Source: Streptomyces blattellae (GTDB taxonomy: Bacteria; Actinomycetota; Actinomycetes; Streptomycetales; Streptomycetaceae). Taken from it: a stretch of 64,000 nucleotides of DNA. How positions within the stretch are numbered: position 1 is the stretch's first letter; the number at the start of each line of letters is the position of its first letter. Below are positions 23,789 through 32,151 of this stretch, one piece after another. The notes under the pieces are model-generated. The model searched no databases. It saw only the letters and a program-made list of their open reading frames with translations, and was not told where the DNA came from. A program made the translations under genes and the position numbers. Location of the stretch: NCBI RefSeq assembly GCF_009709555.1, contig NZ_WJBG01000154.1, positions 1 to 64,000 of the forward strand. The letters are read 5' to 3'.

Positions 23789-25119
23789 GACGAGTGCTCC
23801 CCCCTCCGATCCTCCGGCCCGCCCTGCCCCGGGACGCGCGGGCCGCCCAGCAGTTCGGCCGCCAACTGCTGGTAGCGCCATACGGCCTGTTCGGCGACGC
23901 GCAGGTCGCAGGGCGCGCTCCACAGCATCCGCCGCGCCGCGTCGTACCGCTCGATCAGGAACGGGTCCTCCGCCAAGCCGTGCCGGGCGACCTTCGCCTT
24001 GTAAGCGTCGAGGCGGCCGCGCAGCTCGGCGCGGACCGCCAGCGGCTGGGTGACCGCGGTCAACGACTCGCGCGCGCGCAGCAGTTCGTCCTCCGCCTTC
24101 TGCTCCAGGGACTCCAGAAGCGGGGACAGCCGGTGCCACTGGGCGTGTCTGCGGTACTCGGCGGCCGTGGCCAGCTGCTCCTGCAGCACGGTCGGCGGGC
24201 CGCTGACGACCGGCACCTCCGTGGCCGCGATCTTCGCCAGGACCTCGCCGCGCGCGGTGCGGGCCTCGGCGAGCGTACGGTCCGCGCGGGAGAGCACGTC
24301 GCGCAGTTTGACCAGGCGCTGCTCAGCATCCTGACGGACCGTCAGTACGGCGTCGATCTCACGGCGTACGTCCTCCAGGGCGCGCGCCTCACGGTCGTAG
24401 ACCGTGGTGTCCGGACGGCCGCCGCCGGGGGCCGAACTCCCGGGTGTGGGCGTCCAGAAGGCCAGCGGGTCGGAGACGACCTGCTCGCGCAGGCCGGCCA
24501 GCGTACGGGTGATGCGCTCCAGGTCGTCGCCGGCCGGGTGCTCGCCGGGGCGCACGCCGACGGAGTGCGCGAGCTTGCGGGTGCGCTGGAGCTCCGCGGC
24601 GAGTAAATCGATCCGGGCGGGCAGCGCCGACCAGACCGCGTCGGCGGCGACGACCATGTCCAGCGAGGTCGCGTACAGCTCGTTCATCCGGTCGACGAGC
24701 GTGGTCAGCGTGAACTGCTCGCTGAGCTTGCCCGAGCCGCCGTGCAGTGTCGGCGTGCCGGCCGTGGCGCCGGCGGAACCCGCGACCGTGACGGCCCCGC
24801 CGCGCAGCAGCTCGGTCAGCTCCGCCAGGTCCTCACGGCTGGACCAGCGGCGCCGGGCGCGGATCTCGCGGGCGGCGCGCAACGCGTCCGTGTACGCGTC
24901 GAAGTACGCCCACAGCAGGGTGATCGACGCCTCGGCCGCCGTCCAGCGCTCCTCGGTGACGCCGGTGAGCTCGGCGCCTTCGAGGAGTCTGCGGCCCGCG
25001 TGGTCCTGCAGGGCGAGGAGCGAGGTCTCGATCGCCTCGTGTTCCGCGCCGAGCCGCGCCAGCGCACGGTCCACCTCGTCCCGGTCCATCACCGGCCCGG
25101 GGGGTCCCGTGACGCCCAT
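23785..25119 (-). CDS. coiled-coil cytoplasmic protein of the PknG unit
   Basis: 444 residues, ATG with GAGAGGTGATCG upstream. The protein is almost entirely helical with heptad-like stretches (DEVDRALARLGAEHEAIETSLL, VRREIDAVLTVRQDAEQRLVKLRD, LLESLEQKAEDELLRARESL). No signal, membrane segment or catalytic motif is seen. It lies between glnH and pknG, 64 bases after the former and overlapping the latter by four bases, so it is coupled to the kinase. Mycobacterial glnX-glnH-pknG lacks this gene as far as I recall, which makes it an addition. It could be a scaffold between membrane sensor and kinase (inference). Confidence 0.75.
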   Translation of the reverse strand: MGVTGPPGPVMDRDEVDRALARLGAEHEAIETSLLALQDHAGRRLLEGAELTGVTEERWTAAEASITLLWAYFDAYTDALRAAREIRARRRWSSREDLAELTELLRGGAVTVAGSAGATAGTPTLHGGSGKLSEQFTLTTLVDRMNELYATSLDMVVAADAVWSALPARIDLLAAELQRTRKLAHSVGVRPGEHPAGDDLERITRTLAGLREQVVSDPLAFWTPTPGSSAPGGGRPDTTVYDREARALEDVRREIDAVLTVRQDAEQRLVKLRDVLSRADRTLAEARTARGEVLAKIAATEVPVVSGPPTVLQEQLATAAEYRRHAQWHRLSPLLESLEQKAEDELLRARESLTAVTQPLAVRAELRGRLDAYKAKVARHGLAEDPFLIERYDAARRMLWSAPCDLRVAEQAVWRYQQLAAELLGGPRVPGQGGPEDRRGEHSS

Positions 25120-25183
25120 CGATCACCTCTCGCTGCTGTGTGTGTTCCTATGTGGTTGACGTGGAACTGATGTTGACGGCGGT

Positions 25184-26224
25184 TCAGCTCTTGCGCAGAT
25201 ACTGCGGTGCGGGCGGTTCCGACTTGGTCGAGTCCTCACCCAGTGTGGCCGACAGCCACTTTTCGTACGACGCCTGCCAGCCGTTCGCGGTGTCCTCGCG
25301 GTAGTCCACGAGGATCTGGTTGACCCGGCGTACCAGGTCGTCGGCGTCCTTCTGCATCGCCACGCCGTAGTACTCCGTGGTGAAGGGAGCGCCCTTCAGT
25401 TCGACCGTCGGGTCCTGCGCGGCCTGGCTGGCGGCGAGCGCGCCGTCGGTCACCACGGCGTCGGCCTCGCCGAGTTGGAGCCGCACCAGGCAGTCGAGCT
25501 GGTTGGGGACGGTGAGGGATATGTCGGCGGAGGAGACCAGCTCGCTCGCCTTCTGGTCCTCGTCCAGCTTGGTGTACGCGGTGGAACCCTCGGCCGTGCA
25601 GATCTTCTTGCCGGCGAGCGAGTCGTCGTAGCCGGTGATCGTCGAGGACTTGGGGGCCAGGAGCTGCTGGCCGGTCTTGAAGTACGGTGCGGAGAACGCG
25701 ACGTCCTCCAGGCGGCTGCAGTTGATCGTCATCGTGCGGACGATCATGTCGACGCGGCCTTCCTGGATGGCCGGGATGCGCTGGTTGGTGGGGATGGCCT
25801 TGAACTGGACCGCGTCCGGGTCGCCGAGGATGTCCTGGGCGATCCGGTGGACCAGGTCGATGTCGAAGCCCTCAAGCTCGGCCGTGCCGGCGCTGTTGGG
25901 GTTGCGGTAGCCCCAGCGGTAGCTGTTCTGGTCGACGCCGACGATCAGTTTGCGCTTCTCGCCCTCACGGGCCTTGATCGCGTCGATGGTGGAGCCGTCC
26001 GCGCCGGACGGGGACAGGGTCTGCCGCTCCGGGTCGGTGCACTCCTCGGCCCGCGCCTGGTCGACGTGGGTGGTACCTCCGTCGCCCCGGCCGCCCCTGC
26101 TCTCCTCGGCGGACTGGGTGAGCGGCAGCAGCAGCGCGAACGCCAGTGCCAGGGCGCACACGACCGCCATCGCCCCGACACCGCCCCAGCCCCTCAGGCC
26201 GGCCCGCAGACGTCGTGCATGCAT
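25184..26224 (-). CDS. glnH: GlnH-like glutamate/glutamine solute-binding protein
   Basis: 346 residues from the ATG at 26224 with AAAGGGGG upstream; an ATG at 26242 overlapping the glnX stop is possible. One hydrophobic segment (VGAMAVVCALALAFALLLPL) acts as signal or anchor without a clear lipobox. The rest is a bacterial solute-binding protein family 3 domain: KLIVGVDQNSYRWGYRN, ELEGFDIDLVHRIAQDIL, MIVRTMTINCSRLEDVAFSAPYF and ADAVVTDGALAASQ. There are no ABC permease or ATPase genes beside it, so it is a sensor subunit, as GlnH is for GlnX in mycobacteria, rather than an importer. Confidence 0.85.
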   Translation of the reverse strand: MHARRLRAGLRGWGGVGAMAVVCALALAFALLLPLTQSAEESRGGRGDGGTTHVDQARAEECTDPERQTLSPSGADGSTIDAIKAREGEKRKLIVGVDQNSYRWGYRNPNSAGTAELEGFDIDLVHRIAQDILGDPDAVQFKAIPTNQRIPAIQEGRVDMIVRTMTINCSRLEDVAFSAPYFKTGQQLLAPKSSTITGYDDSLAGKKICTAEGSTAYTKLDEDQKASELVSSADISLTVPNQLDCLVRLQLGEADAVVTDGALAASQAAQDPTVELKGAPFTTEYYGVAMQKDADDLVRRVNQILVDYREDTANGWQASYEKWLSATLGEDSTKSEPPAPQYLRKS

Positions 26225-26238
26225 CGTCACGCCCCCTT

Positions 26239-27702
26239 TCATCGGTACTCCGACAGCCTGCGCCCGATGCCCAGCACCGCGCCGGCGGCACCGAGCACCG
26301 CGAGGACGGCGGCGCCCACCGACAGCCCGGTCATCGCGTCGAGGCCGTCACCGGCGGCCTGCTTGAACTCGGTCTGCTCGTGGTCGAGCGCCTTGGCGAG
26401 GTTCTCGTCGACGTTGTCGAAGCACTCGCCGGTCGCACCCTCGTCGCCGATCACCTTGTCCAGCGCCTGCTGGTAGTTGCCGTTGTCGTCCTCCGCGCGG
26501 GCGGAGGTGTGGCGCTCGTGCCACTCCTCCATGTTGCCCACGGCCGCCGTGACGGGCTCCTCGCCGGAGTCGTCGTCGGCGAGATCCTCGGCCGCGGCCA
26601 GACCCTTGGCGAGGGTGTCCATGTCCTTGCGGAAGTCGTTGTCGTAGGCGTCGACCACCTCGCCGCCCACCTCGACCGTCTCGGCGCCGCGGGCGACCAG
26701 GGTCAGGTTCTCGTTGCCGCGTGCTTTCAAGGAGGCGATCCGGGCGTCGTTCAGCACGTTCAGCGAGCGGACGCCGTGGTCGTACGAGTCGTTGAGGCCC
26801 GCGCGGGCGACGCTGTGGCCGACGACCAGCCAGAGCAGCACGACCGTCGCCGTCGCGGTCGCGGCGACCAGGCCGTGGTTGAGCACGCGGTTGGTGCGCC
26901 GGTAGTTGCGGTGCTGGGCCCAGGCCAGCGCGGAGAGCGCGAGGACGCCCAGGGCGATCGCGGCCCAGGGGTACGGCGTCGCGGCGTCGTAGTCGTCGCG
27001 CAGCCGCTGGTTCTCCTTCTTGTAGAGATCCTCGGCGGCGGGGAGCATCTGGGTCTGCATCTTCTCGTTCGCGTACCGCAGATACGCGCCGCCGACCGGG
27101 AAGCCCTGCCGGTTGTACGTCCGGGCGCGCTCGACCAGGCCCTTGTACTCCGGCAGCAGCCGGTTGAGCCGGGCGATGGTGGCCGCGGAGGGGGAGTCGG
27201 GCTCCGAGTTCGCGGCGGCGTTGACGAGTTTGGCCGCGGCGGTACGGATGTCCTTCTCGTACCGCTCGCGCGTCGCTGCCGTCTCCTGGCCGCCGGCCAG
27301 GAAGCCGCTGGAGGCCGCCGTGTTGGCGTCGGCGAGCGAGCGGTAGATGTCGGCCGCGTCCGAGCTGAGCGGCTGGCTGCTGTGCAGCACGTCGTCTGCC
27401 GCGCCGGCCCGCTCGGTCGTCTGCCAGGCCGTCACCGCGCCGAAGGCGACGACCAGCAGGGCGAGGACCGCGCCGATGATGCGCAGGCGGCCGGGCTCGG
27501 TGGTGGCCGCCGAGCGGAGGCGGTCGGCGCCCTCGGCGAACGCGGTACGGCGGGGTGGCTCGGTGGGGTCCGGGGCGGCAGATCCCTGTGATGCGAGGGG
27601 AAGGGGTGCGCCGGGTCCGCCCGATTGCGGCGGTAGTGATGGCATCGTGGGCACGCCGACGCCTGCCGGTGGCGCCGTGCTGCTTTTCGGCGAGTCTGTC
27701 AC
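26239..27702 (-). CDS. glnX: GlnX-like membrane sensor protein
   Basis: 487 residues, GTG start with GGGGGAGG upstream. A Pro-rich cytoplasmic head is followed by TM1 (RIIGAVLALLVVAFGAVTAW, about 78-97), a helical external domain, two central TMs (WAAIALGVLALSALAWA and ATATATVVLLWLVVGHSVA), a second external domain, and a last TM (LSVGAAVLAVLGAAGAVLGI) near the end. Four TMs with two external helical domains is the described architecture of GlnX, which receives the GlnH signal and controls PknG. It is the first gene of the minus-strand unit and follows a 296-base region with tandem operator-like repeats. Confidence 0.8.
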   Translation of the reverse strand: MTDSPKSSTAPPAGVGVPTMPSLPPQSGGPGAPLPLASQGSAAPDPTEPPRRTAFAEGADRLRSAATTEPGRLRIIGAVLALLVVAFGAVTAWQTTERAGAADDVLHSSQPLSSDAADIYRSLADANTAASSGFLAGGQETAATRERYEKDIRTAAAKLVNAAANSEPDSPSAATIARLNRLLPEYKGLVERARTYNRQGFPVGGAYLRYANEKMQTQMLPAAEDLYKKENQRLRDDYDAATPYPWAAIALGVLALSALAWAQHRNYRRTNRVLNHGLVAATATATVVLLWLVVGHSVARAGLNDSYDHGVRSLNVLNDARIASLKARGNENLTLVARGAETVEVGGEVVDAYDNDFRKDMDTLAKGLAAAEDLADDDSGEEPVTAAVGNMEEWHERHTSARAEDDNGNYQQALDKVIGDEGATGECFDNVDENLAKALDHEQTEFKQAAGDGLDAMTGLSVGAAVLAVLGAAGAVLGIGRRLSEYR

Positions 27703-27929
27703 TGCTGACCTCCCCCATGGTCATCCGTCGCCGCAAGTATCGCTGCCGGGACTGACATTCCGCACCGGCCTTCACTGGATCTTGATCGGATCGCAGCGGT
27801 GTAGCCCGAGTTTGGGGCATGACGTGGCGCTCCGCACCCTCCCCTGCCCATGAATACGCCGGGGGAATCGGTTCGGTTCCATCGGGGGGCGGGTGGGAGC
27901 TCGGTGGTGTCGTGTCCGGGGGTGCGGGG

Positions 27930-28017
27930 GTGCTATGTCACATACGCGAGGGTGCTATGTCATGTGCGCGGCGGTACTATGTCATATACGGCACGGTGCT
28001 ATGTCACATACTGCGTA
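27930..28017. repeat. four 22-bp direct repeats, each holding a TATGTCAnATA dyad
   Basis: CTATGTCA starts at 27933, 27955, 27977 and 27999, an exact 22-bp period. Three of the four units contain an 11-base dyad: TATGTCACATA (first, fourth) or TATGTCATATA (third). The second has ATGTCATGTG. The array covers the last codons of the BadF-type kinase gene and lies about 230 bases upstream of the glnX start. The rest of 27703-27929 shows no gene. Confidence 0.8.
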
Positions 28018-28964
28018 CGCACCCGCTCCTGCGCTCCGGCCCCCGCGCCCACCCGGTCAAGCCCCAGCAACACAGCCCCCAGCACCGGTCGTTCCCGCAC
28101 CACCCGTGCCACCGCCTTGGGAGCCCGGTACGCCAGCAAGTCCCGTACCTTGCCGTCCAGTTGCGCATGGCCCGCAGCCAGTACCCCGCCCCCCAGCACC
28201 ACCGGAGTCTCCTCCTCCAGCAGTCCCAGACGGGTCAGGGCCACCGTCGCCATCGTCACCACCTCGTCGGCCAGCCGGTCCACGATCGCCCGGGCCAGCG
28301 GGTCACCGTCCGCCGCGGTGGTGAAGAGGACCGGCGTCAGTTCGTGGCGGCGCAGCGGCTCGATGTGCTCCAGGTGCAGGGCCTCGATCAGGGCGTACAT
28401 GGAGTCGAGGCCGAAGTGCGCGGGCAGGGCATGCGCCAGTGCCGTGGGTTCGCCCCTGCCGTCCTCCGCGCGGGCCGCGAACCACAGCGCCTCCTCCGCC
28501 AGCCCCCAACCGCCGCCCCAGTCACCGGAGATACGGCCGATCGCGGGGAAGCGGGCGGTACGGCCGTCGGGGCGCATGCCGACGCAGTTGATGCCGGCGC
28601 CGCAGACGACGGCGACCCCGCGCGGCTCGGTGACCCCGGCCCGCAGGATCGCGAACGTGTCGTTGCGGACCTCGACGGTCGTACCCCACGCGCGCGCGTG
28701 CAGCGCGTTTGCCAACCGCTCCTCCTCCACGGGAAAGTCGGCGTTGGCCAGGCAGGCGGAGACATGGCCGGCGGAGCTGACCCCCGCGTCGGTGAAGGCC
28801 CGCGTCACCGCCTCGGCGACCACGTCGACCGCCGCCTCCACGCCCACCGCCGGTGGCCTGAATCCGCCCCCGCGCGCCGTGGCCAGGACCTGCCCGTCCG
28901 CCGCCACCACCGCCACATCGGTCTTGCTGTTGCCCGCGTCGACGGCGAGGACGGATGCGGTCAT
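27999..28964 (-). CDS. BadF/BadG-type sugar kinase (N-acetylglucosamine kinase-like)
   Basis: 321 residues from the ATG that overlaps the GH4 stop codon. The N-terminal phosphate motif is VLAVDAGNSKTDVAVVAADG; a second motif GVAVVCGAGINCVG and a later PVVLGGGVLAAG complete the actin-like ATPase fold of the BadF/BadG/BcrA family, to which N-acetylglucosamine kinases of bacteria and animals belong. As last gene of the sugar operon it would phosphorylate the imported or released sugar. This supplies the 6-phosphate that GH4 glycosidases commonly require in a pathway without a PTS. Amino sugar specificity is plausible but not shown. Confidence 0.8.
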   Translation of the reverse strand: MTASVLAVDAGNSKTDVAVVAADGQVLATARGGGFRPPAVGVEAAVDVVAEAVTRAFTDAGVSSAGHVSACLANADFPVEEERLANALHARAWGTTVEVRNDTFAILRAGVTEPRGVAVVCGAGINCVGMRPDGRTARFPAIGRISGDWGGGWGLAEEALWFAARAEDGRGEPTALAHALPAHFGLDSMYALIEALHLEHIEPLRRHELTPVLFTTAADGDPLARAIVDRLADEVVTMATVALTRLGLLEEETPVVLGGGVLAAGHAQLDGKVRDLLAYRAPKAVARVVRERPVLGAVLLGLDRVGAGAGAQERVRTQYVT

Positions 28965-30280
28965 GCCCACGCGAGATGCTCCCGGTTGTGTGCGATCAGT
29001 CGGTCGGTGAGGGTTTCCGCGTATGCGTACTGCCCGATCAGGGGGTGGCTCAGCAGGGCACGGAAGACCCGGTCACGGCCGCCGTGCACGGCCGCTTCCA
29101 GCGCCAGGTCCTCGTATGCCGTGACCTGTGCCATCAGCCCCGCGTACAGCGGGTCCACGGCCGGTACGGGCAGCGGCGCCGGACCCTGGGGCCCCACCGC
29201 CGCCTGTACCTCGATCACCGCGTCGTCGGGAAGGAAGGGCAGCGTGCCCCGGTTGCTGGTGTTCACCACCTGGTACGGGCTGCCCCCGCCCGCCCGTCGC
29301 CCACCACCGCCCTCAAACGAGGGCCCTGCGGGCCCGCAGCCGTGACCCAGCAGCGCCGCCGCCAGGTCCACCGCGGCCTCCGAGTAGTAGGCGCCGCCCC
29401 GCTTGGCGAGCAGTTCCGGTTTCTCGTCCAGGGCCGGGTCGCCGTACATCGTCAGCAACTGCCGTTCCATTTCGGCCACTTCGGCGGCGCGGGAGGGCTT
29501 GGTGCGCAGCTCTCGTACGACCTCGTCGTGCGCGTAGTAGTAGCGCAGGTAGTACGACGGGACGACGCCCAGGCGGTCCAGGAGCGGGCGGGGCAGATGC
29601 AGGTCGGCGGCGATCGGGTCGCCGTACTCCGCGAGGAGCTTGGGCAGGACGTTCTCGCCTTCCGGGCCGCCCAGCCGTACGCCTGTCTCCCACGTGAGGT
29701 GGTTGAGGCCCACGTGGTCCAGGTGGACGTCCGAGGGGGTGACGCCCAGCATTCCGGCGAACTTCCGCTGGAAGCCGATGGCCACGTTGCACAGGCCGAT
29801 CGCCTTGTGACCTGCCTGGAGCAGGGCGCGGGTGACGATGCCGACCGGGTTGGTGAAGTCGATGATCCAGGCGTTCGGGTTCGTACGACGGACCCGTTCC
29901 GCGATGTCGAGGACGACCGGCACCGTGCGCAGCGCCTTGGCGAGGCCGCCCGCGCCCGTCGTCTCCTGGCCGACGCAGCCGCACTCCAGGGGCCAGGTCT
30001 CGTCCTGTTCGCGGGCCGCCTGACCGCCGACGCGGAGCTGGAGGAGGACGGCGTCGGCGCCGTCGACCCCCGCGTCCAGGTCGGAGGTCGTGACGATCCT
30101 GCCGGCGTGGCCCTGCCTGGCGAAGATACGCCGGGCCAGTCCGCCCACCAGCTCCAGGCGTTCGGCCGCCGGGTCGACGAGCACGAGTTCCTCGATCGGC
30201 AGGGTCTTTCTCAATCGTGCGAATCCGTCGATGAGTTCGGGTGTGTAGGTCGAGCCGCCGCCGACCACGGTGAGTTTCAT
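28961..30280 (-). CDS. GH4 family NAD-dependent glycosidase (6-phospho-glycosidase type)
   Basis: 439 residues. The NAD-binding start MKLTVVGGGSTYTPELIDG, VLLQLRVGG, then DFTNPVGIVT, LCNVAIGF and HVGLNHLTW with the Cys and His metal ligands identify family GH4. The LRVGG and CGCVGQETTG segments are typical of the 6-phospho-beta-glucosidase group. These enzymes work by NAD-assisted oxidation-elimination with Mn2+ in the cytoplasm. The gene starts 7 bases after a sugar permease gene and overlaps the kinase gene, so uptake, phosphorylation and hydrolysis are encoded together. Exact substrate unknown. Confidence 0.9.
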   Translation of the reverse strand: MKLTVVGGGSTYTPELIDGFARLRKTLPIEELVLVDPAAERLELVGGLARRIFARQGHAGRIVTTSDLDAGVDGADAVLLQLRVGGQAAREQDETWPLECGCVGQETTGAGGLAKALRTVPVVLDIAERVRRTNPNAWIIDFTNPVGIVTRALLQAGHKAIGLCNVAIGFQRKFAGMLGVTPSDVHLDHVGLNHLTWETGVRLGGPEGENVLPKLLAEYGDPIAADLHLPRPLLDRLGVVPSYYLRYYYAHDEVVRELRTKPSRAAEVAEMERQLLTMYGDPALDEKPELLAKRGGAYYSEAAVDLAAALLGHGCGPAGPSFEGGGGRRAGGGSPYQVVNTSNRGTLPFLPDDAVIEVQAAVGPQGPAPLPVPAVDPLYAGLMAQVTAYEDLALEAAVHGGRDRVFRALLSHPLIGQYAYAETLTDRLIAHNREHLAWA

Positions 30281-30287
30281 GAACGGT

Positions 30288-31181
30288 TCAACCCTTCACT
30301 CCGGTGAGGGTGACGCCCTCGACGAACGCCTTCTGCGCGAAGAAGAACACGAGGATCACGGGGGCCATGACCAGCACGGTCGCGGCCATGGTCAGGTTCC
30401 AGTCGGTGTGGTGGGCGCCCTTGAAGGATTCCAGCCCATAACTCAGTGTCCAGGCTCCGGGGTTCTCGGATGCGTAGATCTGCGGGCCGAAGTAGTCGTT
30501 CCAGGCGTAGAAGAACTGGAACAGGGCCACGGCGGCGATGCCCGGCTTCGCCATCGGCAGGACGACCTTCAGCAGTGTCCGCAGCTCTCCGCAGCCGTCG
30601 ACCTTCGCCGCGTCCAGGTACTCGTTCGGGACCGTCATCAGGAACTGGCGCAGCAGGAAGATCGAGAACGCGTCGCCGAAGGCCATCGGGATGATCAGCG
30701 GCCAGAGCGTGCCGGACAGGCCCAGCTGTTTCGCCCAGAAGAGGTACATCGGGATGATGACCACCTGCGGCGGCAGCATCATCATCGAGATCACCAGCAT
30801 CAGGGACAGATTGCGGCCCCGGAAGCGGAACTTCGCCAGTGCGTAAGCGACCGGGAGGGACGACACGACTGTAAGGACTGTTCCCAGTCCGGCGTAGAGC
30901 AGCGTGTTCCGCCACCAGGTCAGGAAGCCCGGTGTGTCGAAGACCTTCTGGTAGTTGCCCCACTCCCAGGTGTTCGGGGTCAGATCGCGGCTGAGCGCCT
31001 GGCTGTCGCTCATCAGCGAGGTAAGGAAGACGAACACGAAGGGGAGCACGAAGAACAGGGCGGCGGCGACGCCCAGCGCGTGGACCGCGACCCACTCCAG
31101 GAGTGCCCTGCGGCGGGCCGTGCGATCGGCGGGCGAGACCGGCGCCCTCAACTCCACGGGTGTGTCCAGCACTTGCGTCAT
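30288..31181 (-). CDS. sugar ABC transporter permease (MalG type)
   Basis: 297 residues with six predicted membrane segments, beginning with VHALGVAAALFFVLPFVFVFL. The permease signature EYLDAAKVDGCGELRTLLKVVLPMAKPG (EAA loop) near residues 195-220 identifies a CUT1-family inner-membrane subunit. The start codon overlaps the preceding permease stop by one base (TGATG). With its partner permease and lipoprotein binding protein it forms a carbohydrate importer. No ATPase gene is in the operon, which is common in Streptomyces where a shared MsiK ATPase serves many importers. Confidence 0.93.
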   Translation of the reverse strand: MTQVLDTPVELRAPVSPADRTARRRALLEWVAVHALGVAAALFFVLPFVFVFLTSLMSDSQALSRDLTPNTWEWGNYQKVFDTPGFLTWWRNTLLYAGLGTVLTVVSSLPVAYALAKFRFRGRNLSLMLVISMMMLPPQVVIIPMYLFWAKQLGLSGTLWPLIIPMAFGDAFSIFLLRQFLMTVPNEYLDAAKVDGCGELRTLLKVVLPMAKPGIAAVALFQFFYAWNDYFGPQIYASENPGAWTLSYGLESFKGAHHTDWNLTMAATVLVMAPVILVFFFAQKAFVEGVTLTGVKG

Positions 31182-32149
31182 CAGTCACCTGCCTGGATGA
31201 GACCGCCCCGACGCCGCATCAGGAACGCGGTGAACATCATCGACAGGGCGAAGAGGACGAGGGCGACGACACACGCGGAGCCGTAGTCGAAGCGCTGGAA
31301 GCCGAGGTTGTAGACGAGCTGGGGGATGGTGAGGGTGGACTTGTCCGGGTAGCCGGGCTCGAACTGTGTGCCCGCGCCCTGGATCACGCCGGAGGCGACT
31401 TTCCCGGCGACGAGTGGCTGCGTGTAGTACTGCATGGTCTGGATCACGCCGGTGACCACCGCGAACATCACGATCGGCGAAATGTTGGGAAGGGTTACAT
31501 ACCGGAACCGCTGCCAGGCAGACGCCCCGTCCAGCTCGGCCGCCTCGTACTGCTCCTGGGGCACGTCGAGCAGCGCCGCCATGAAGATGACCATCAGGTC
31601 GCCGATGCCCCACAGGGCGAGCAGGGTGAGGGCGGGCTTGGACCAGGCGGGGTCGTTGAACCAGCCGGGCGCCGGGAGGCCGACCTTCTCCAGCACCGAG
31701 TTCACCGGTCCGGTACCCGGGTTGAGCAGGAACGCGAAGGCCATGGTGGCCGCCACGGGCGGGGCCAGGTAGGGGAGGTAGAACAGCGTCCGGAAGATCC
31801 CCGTCCCCGTCTTGATCTTCGTGATGAGCAGGCCGACCCCGAGTCCGAAGGCGACCCGCAGCGAGACCATCACCATGACCAGCCACAGGGTGTTGCGCAG
31901 GGCCGGCCAGAAGAAGGGGTAGTGCTCGAAGACGTAGGTCCAGTTCTGCGTCCCGCTCCAGGTCGGCGGCTTGAAGCCGTCGTAGTGCATGAACGAGAAG
32001 TAGACCGTCGAGGCCAGCGGATAGGCGAAGAAGACCGAGAAGCCGATCAGCCAGGGCGACATGAAGGCGATCGTGCGCAGTGCCTGTTTCCGCTGCTTCG
32101 CAGCGAGGCCAGACCGGCGGCGCTTCGACGCCAGTGTGATGGTGCTCAT
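31181..32149 (-). CDS. sugar ABC transporter permease (MalF type)
   Basis: 322 residues from the ATG at 32149. Six membrane segments (LIGFSVFFAYPLASTVYFSF, LWLVMVMVSLRVAFGLGVGLL and others) and the EAA loop YEAAELDGASAWQRFRYVTLPNISP mark a CUT1 permease. It starts two bases after the stop of the binding-protein gene and overlaps its partner permease. The two permeases would form the heterodimeric channel. The longer frame to 32623 is a shadow of the binding-protein gene and was not used. Confidence 0.93.
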   Translation of the reverse strand: MSTITLASKRRRSGLAAKQRKQALRTIAFMSPWLIGFSVFFAYPLASTVYFSFMHYDGFKPPTWSGTQNWTYVFEHYPFFWPALRNTLWLVMVMVSLRVAFGLGVGLLITKIKTGTGIFRTLFYLPYLAPPVAATMAFAFLLNPGTGPVNSVLEKVGLPAPGWFNDPAWSKPALTLLALWGIGDLMVIFMAALLDVPQEQYEAAELDGASAWQRFRYVTLPNISPIVMFAVVTGVIQTMQYYTQPLVAGKVASGVIQGAGTQFEPGYPDKSTLTIPQLVYNLGFQRFDYGSACVVALVLFALSMMFTAFLMRRRGGLIQAGD

Positions 32150-32151
32150 CG

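Noticed and set aside
27930..28017. CRISPR-like array
   Set aside because: Repeats are contiguous 22-bp units with no unique spacers and no cas gene; an operator array fits better.
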